Below, in pieces: positions 52,905 through 54,833 of a stretch of DNA of 54,833 nucleotides (positions within the stretch are counted from its first letter, which is position 1; each line of letters starts with the position of its first letter). Origin of the DNA: an uncultured Alphaproteobacteria bacterium (GTDB lineage: Bacteria > Pseudomonadota > Alphaproteobacteria > RF32 > CAG-239). Where the stretch lies: the NCBI GenBank assembly GCA_934254915.1, contig CAKQMH010000010.1, positions 1 to 54,833 on the forward strand. Reading direction: 5' to 3'. The translations under genes and the position numbers were made by a program. The notes beneath the pieces were generated by a model that saw only the letters and a list, made by a program, of their open reading frames with translations, did no database searches and was not told the DNA's origin.

Positions 52905-53240
52905 TTAAATATTTTCCAACAAAAAAACTAAAACAAACTGCCATATAAAAAATAAAACAAGATACAATATTGCTGCTAATAAAAATTTTAGCCACATGGG
53001 GATGGTGTTTGCTTTTTTGATAAAGTGCACAGCCAAATAGGTTAGAACAAAGCTTATAATAGCGGCATCCATACACAAATCGTAATAAACTTTACCGGTT
53101 ATCTTCAGTATTTGGGTAAGTTCCTCATCTTCAACATAATTCAAATATGCAAAAAATCCCTTTACAAAGCCTAAAGGTATAACCGTAAGCAACAGTATAA
53201 AAATGGCAATATGTTTTGCTTGTGTTGGGATTTTTGGCAT
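52905..53240 (-). CDS. Small membrane protein, 111 aa
   Basis: Unknown family. Three membrane helices are visible: HIAIFILLLTVIPLGFVKGF (~10-29), AAIISFVLTYLAVHFI (~58-73) and FLLAAILYLVLFFIWQFVLV (~86-105). AGGA lies before the ATG at 53240. It points toward the disrupted locus and follows a short frame (53257-53397) on the same strand. It may be part of the accessory cassette, but its partner is unclear. Confidence 0.58.
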   Translation of the reverse strand: MPKIPTQAKHIAIFILLLTVIPLGFVKGFFAYLNYVEDEELTQILKITGKVYYDLCMDAAIISFVLTYLAVHFIKKANTIPMWLKFLLAAILYLVLFFIWQFVLVFLLENI

Positions 53241-53256
53241 CCGAAATATCCTATAC

Positions 53257-53397
53257 TTAAAAATTCTGATAGCTGTTTCGCAATCTCAAATATTCATTAC
53301 ACATATTTTGTAACATATAATTTTGCGAAAAGCCATAAGAATTAACAGCATTATAGTAATCTTGCTCACTTCCTTGTGAGTTCTCATGAAGATCCAT
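53257..53397 (-). other. Short open frame, possibly a gene remnant
   Basis: A 46-codon frame (start MDLHENSQGSEQDYYNAVNS, rich in N, Q, Y and S) ends 16 bp before the membrane gene at 53240. It has no ribosome-binding site and no upstream ATG, so it may be the tail of a decayed gene. Its first codons resemble, at the DNA level, the ATGAGAACTCAC...GTGAG hairpin of the tandem elements at 54.5-54.8 kb. Confidence 0.25.
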
Positions 53398-53466
53398 TAA
53401 ATGCTGGTAATATAGTGTACAAACTAATCATCGTAAATAAAATGTAAAAAATATTTTAAACAACTA

Positions 53467-53513
53467 TTGATTTTGTAAAATTTTTTATCTATATAATAAT
53501 TGATAGCGCTATC
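53467..53513 (+). promoter_or_regulatory. Promoter with palindromic operator GATAGCGCTATC, copy 2
   Basis: TTGATT (53467-53472) and a perfect TATAAT (53492-53497), again 19 bp apart, precede GATAGCGCTATC (53502-53513; extended TGATAGCGCTATCA). The block is homologous to that at 51543-51615, with the operator core unchanged while the spacer and flanks have diverged. Confidence 0.7.
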
Positions 53514-53545
53514 ATTATGTTTAACTATTAAAAAAGGAGATTTAA

Positions 53546-53824
53546 ATGCCTAAAAAATTATCAACATCAACAAAAGCATTATCTCGTTATAACAACGATT
53601 GCTCTGCTAAAGGAATTGTGTCAAATTTCAATAAAATCAGAAAAGATGCTGCGGTTACCAAGCCTATCTCAACAGGCTCAAGCATTGGAGATTATGCTAT
53701 TACTAAAATTCCATACATTGGGCAAGCCATAAAAGCTTATAACAACGGCTCTCTGGGCGGAGCTCATATTGCTCATGGTATCAATGCTTATAATGAAAGT
53801 TGTCGCAATCATAAGAAAAAATAA
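53546..53824 (+). CDS. Small basic, glycine-containing protein of unknown function, 92 aa
   Basis: Unknown family. The N-terminal half is basic and polar (MPKKLSTSTKALSRYNN). The C-terminal half has a glycine-rich, moderately hydrophobic stretch (SSIGDYAITKIPYIGQAIKA, GSLGGAHIAHGINAY) and ends CRNHKKK. Two cysteines are present (NDCSAK, ESCRNH). No signal peptide is seen. AAAGGAG precedes the ATG. The gene for a four-helix membrane protein follows 55 bp later with no terminator, so the two form an operon under the duplicated operator promoter. The pair recalls small toxin or bacteriocin with membrane immunity protein arrangements; that is inference. Confidence 0.62.
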   Translation: MPKKLSTSTKALSRYNNDCSAKGIVSNFNKIRKDAAVTKPISTGSSIGDYAITKIPYIGQAIKAYNNGSLGGAHIAHGINAYNESCRNHKKK

Positions 53825-53879
53825 AGAAATAAATATTATTATAAACTAACCCAACTAATTCGGAAAAGGAGTACAAACA

Positions 53880-54290
53880 ATGAAATTATGGTCAAAAGAA
53901 GCGCTTGTATTAGGCGGATTATCTGGTGTTTTAGAAATTCCTCTTTCCCTATTGGGGTTTGAAATCCTATCTGATATTTTATTTTTGGTATTTATCGTGT
54001 GTATGTTTATGCTCTGTTTTAACAAAACACCAAAATTTTTAGCAAATTTTATATCAAAATATCCGACAACATCATATTACCTGTGCGCCATTGGTTGGAT
54101 TCCGTATTTTATGATAATAACAACAATAGCTTTTTTAGGAAGTGTTTATTTCGTTTCTTATTCTGAAGAATTTATTGTGTATTTTTTTCTCAGCTTGGCC
54201 TACATAAGTTTGGGAATGTCATTCATTTCTTTAATCATTGCCTTTATCAGAAAGAAAAGATTAGAGTATAAGGATAATACAAGACAATAG
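53880..54290 (+). CDS. Membrane protein, 136 aa, intact copy of the disrupted gene at 52318
   Basis: Unknown family. It begins MKLWSKEALVLGGLSGVLEI and has four hydrophobic segments (GGLSGVLEIPLSLLGFEIL, DILFLVFIVCMFMLCF, AIGWIPYFMIITTIAFLGSV, YFFLSLAYISLGMSFISLII), ending in a basic tail. GGAG lies before the ATG. It is the second gene of the operon with the 92-aa protein. Its paralogue upstream shares the start and leader almost exactly. A partner or immunity-like role for the small protein fits the position. Confidence 0.65.
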   Translation: MKLWSKEALVLGGLSGVLEIPLSLLGFEILSDILFLVFIVCMFMLCFNKTPKFLANFISKYPTTSYYLCAIGWIPYFMIITTIAFLGSVYFVSYSEEFIVYFFLSLAYISLGMSFISLIIAFIRKKRLEYKDNTRQ

Positions 54291-54383
54291 AAAATTTTCA
54301 TTCTAAACTATAAGCATATCCCGAAAGGCAATAGGATTCAAACCGCATTAACTACTTGTAAAATAAGGAATTTCGTCTGGGAT

Positions 54384-54435
54384 AGTCCGTGTAACTCGCG
54401 GGAAACAGCCTCATTTGGCACGCCTCACACGGACT
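54384..54435. repeat. Hairpin with perfect 9-bp stem
   Basis: AGTCCGTGT (54384-54392) pairs with ACACGGACT (54427-54435). It is preceded by GGAATTTCGTCTGGG, resembling the GGAAGTTCGTCTAG edge of the composite elements, so it may be a decayed or distant module. The loop contains GCCTC twice. Confidence 0.45.
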
Positions 54436-54460
54436 CAGTTAAGTGCTTGATTTATAAAGA

Positions 54461-54481
54461 AAAAAGACGCTTTTCAGCGCC
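54461..54481 (-). terminator. Minus-strand terminator after structured unit 1
   Basis: On the minus strand, GCGCT-GAAA-AGCG is followed by TCTTTTTTCTTT. It lies 11 bp past the end of structured unit 1. Confidence 0.7.
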
Positions 54482-54492
54482 TTCATCTTGAG

Positions 54493-54642
54493 TGGCAGGG
54501 GCAGTAAGATTACTCATCGCTACGCTTGAGTTGCACAGGCGCTCACGCTTTTGGCAAAGCGCCGGCGTACTCCCGTCCGCCTTTCGCTGGTAGTCGAACT
54601 CACTTTCCCGTGAGTTCTCATCAACTTCCCCTAAGAGCCAAT
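54493..54642 (-). ncRNA. Candidate structured RNA, unit 1
   Basis: On the minus strand the unit begins TTGGCTCTTAGGGGAAGTTG and ends ACTGCCCCTGCCA. AGGGG near the 5' end can pair with CCCCT near the 3' end. GAACTCAC-GGGAAA-GTGAGTTC forms a perfect 8-bp hairpin, and CGCTTT-GCCA-AAAGCG a second. ACTCA/TGAGT near the 3' end forms a third. A terminator follows. An almost identical unit with a different but still paired second hairpin lies at 54675-54820. It is open in one reading frame, but the other copy breaks that frame. Direction is inferred from the terminators. Confidence 0.5.
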
Positions 54643-54670
54643 AAAAAAACCGCCCTTACGGACGGTTTTC
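54643..54670 (-). terminator. Minus-strand terminator between the two structured units
   Basis: On the minus strand AAAACCG-TCC-GTAA-GGG-CGG is followed by TTTTTTTATT. The same CGG-T7 end recurs at 54821-54833, cut by the window edge, so each unit seems to be flanked by this terminator. Confidence 0.75.
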
Positions 54671-54674
54671 TTAC

Positions 54675-54820
54675 TGGCAGGGGCAGTAAGATTACTCATC
54701 GCTACGCTTGAGTTGCACAGGCGCTCATTGGCTATGCCAACCGGCATACTCCGTCTGCCTTTCGCTGGTAGTCGAACTCACTTTCCCGTGAGTTCTCATC
54801 AACTTCCCCTAAGAGCCAAT
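54675..54820 (-). ncRNA. Candidate structured RNA, unit 2
   Basis: A second copy of unit 1, identical over most of its length including the GAACTCAC/GTGAGTTC hairpin and the closing AGGGG/CCCCT. Only the central part differs: CGCTTT-GCCA-AAAGCG of unit 1 is replaced by TTGGC-ATA-GCCAA, a different sequence that still forms a perfect hairpin. A 4-nt length difference breaks the reading frame open in unit 1. Confidence 0.5.
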
Positions 54821-54833
54821 AAAAAAACCGCCC

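Noticed and set aside
52834..53076. 80-codon minus-strand frame overlapping the 111-aa membrane gene
   Set aside because: It is a shadow of the 52905-53240 gene in another frame, without its own ribosome-binding site.
53510..54290. Classical type II toxin-antitoxin pair
   Set aside because: The second gene encodes a four-helix membrane protein and the first has no recognisable toxin or antitoxin fold. I keep it only as a possible effector/immunity-like pair.
54526..54711. 61-codon plus-strand frame across the tandem units
   Set aside because: It crosses a terminator and two structured units, with no ribosome-binding site.
54493..54833. tRNA or tmRNA genes at the right end (ends in TGCCA, contains GTTCGACT)
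   Set aside because: No cloverleaf can be drawn: no T arm pairs around GTTCGAC, and the internal hairpins do not fit D or anticodon arms.
1..54833. CRISPR array
   Set aside because: No regularly spaced direct repeats with unique spacers and no cas genes were seen.

Overview
The window is a chromosomal stretch of a low-GC alphaproteobacterium, probably an uncultured host-associated (gut-type) lineage. This is inferred from gene order: DUF3576 lipoprotein-leuS-lptE-holA, addB-addA-trxA, uvrC-pgsA, rplU-rpmA-obgE-rsfS and miaA next to mreBCD-mrdA-rodA are all arrangements known from Alphaproteobacteria. No rRNA, tRNA, CRISPR, integrase or transposase gene was found. Several genes appear to use non-ATG starts (TTG for uvrC and rsfS, GTG for pgsA, perhaps CTG for addB).

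Layout. 0-7 kb: ssb, an orphan amino-acid-type periplasmic binding protein, a small unknown gene, uvrA, and a large unknown protein convergent with uvrA. 7-10 kb: a mosaic of small hairpin repeats, then rplU-rpmA-obgE-rsfS on the minus strand and a secreted nuclease. 10-20 kb: a lipoprotein; a minus-strand run of uvrC, pgsA, an OmpR/EnvZ-type two-component pair and a very acidic protein; two small membrane proteins; a U32 (TrhP-like) protein with a DUF3108 protein. 20-31 kb (plus strand): ddl, miaA, the rod-shape/elongasome operon mreBCD-mrdA-rodA, rpmJ (minus), a periplasmic protein, ettA and a GNAT acetyltransferase. 31-41.6 kb: lepA, rph, rdgB, addB, addA, trxA. 41.6-46.4 kb (minus): rsmB followed by three poorly characterised genes (a degenerate Rossmann/PanE-like protein, a polytopic membrane protein and a TPR protein). 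46.5-51 kb: DUF3576 lipoprotein, leuS, lptE, holA. 51-54.8 kb: an AT-rich accessory region.

The most interesting content is non-coding or accessory. (1) Three composite elements (about 20.87-21.30, 33.13-33.45 and 51.01-51.40 kb) are built from roughly 125-bp imperfect palindromes bounded by GGAAGTT...AACTTCC. They sit in one orientation exactly at the 3' ends of ddl, lepA and holA, and in each case the element edge supplies the gene's stop codon. Arms and tips show compensatory changes. (2) The 51.5-54.3 kb region holds two cassettes with a duplicated promoter carrying the perfect palindrome GATAGCGCTATC, each driving a small basic protein, with small membrane proteins beside them. One copy of the membrane-protein gene has been broken, with an ASCH-domain gene now lying between its ends. 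(3) The window ends in two tandem copies of a structured, probably transcribed element whose variable hairpin keeps its pairing while its sequence changes, each followed by a minus-strand terminator.

Most of the other genes are ordinary housekeeping functions: DNA repair and recombination (SSB, UvrA, UvrC, AddAB), translation (L21, L27, L36, Obg, RsfS, LepA, EttA, LeuS, RsmB, MiaA), cell-wall synthesis (Ddl, MreBCD, PBP2, RodA), envelope biogenesis (LptE, PgsA) and nucleotide/RNA housekeeping (RNase PH, RdgB).
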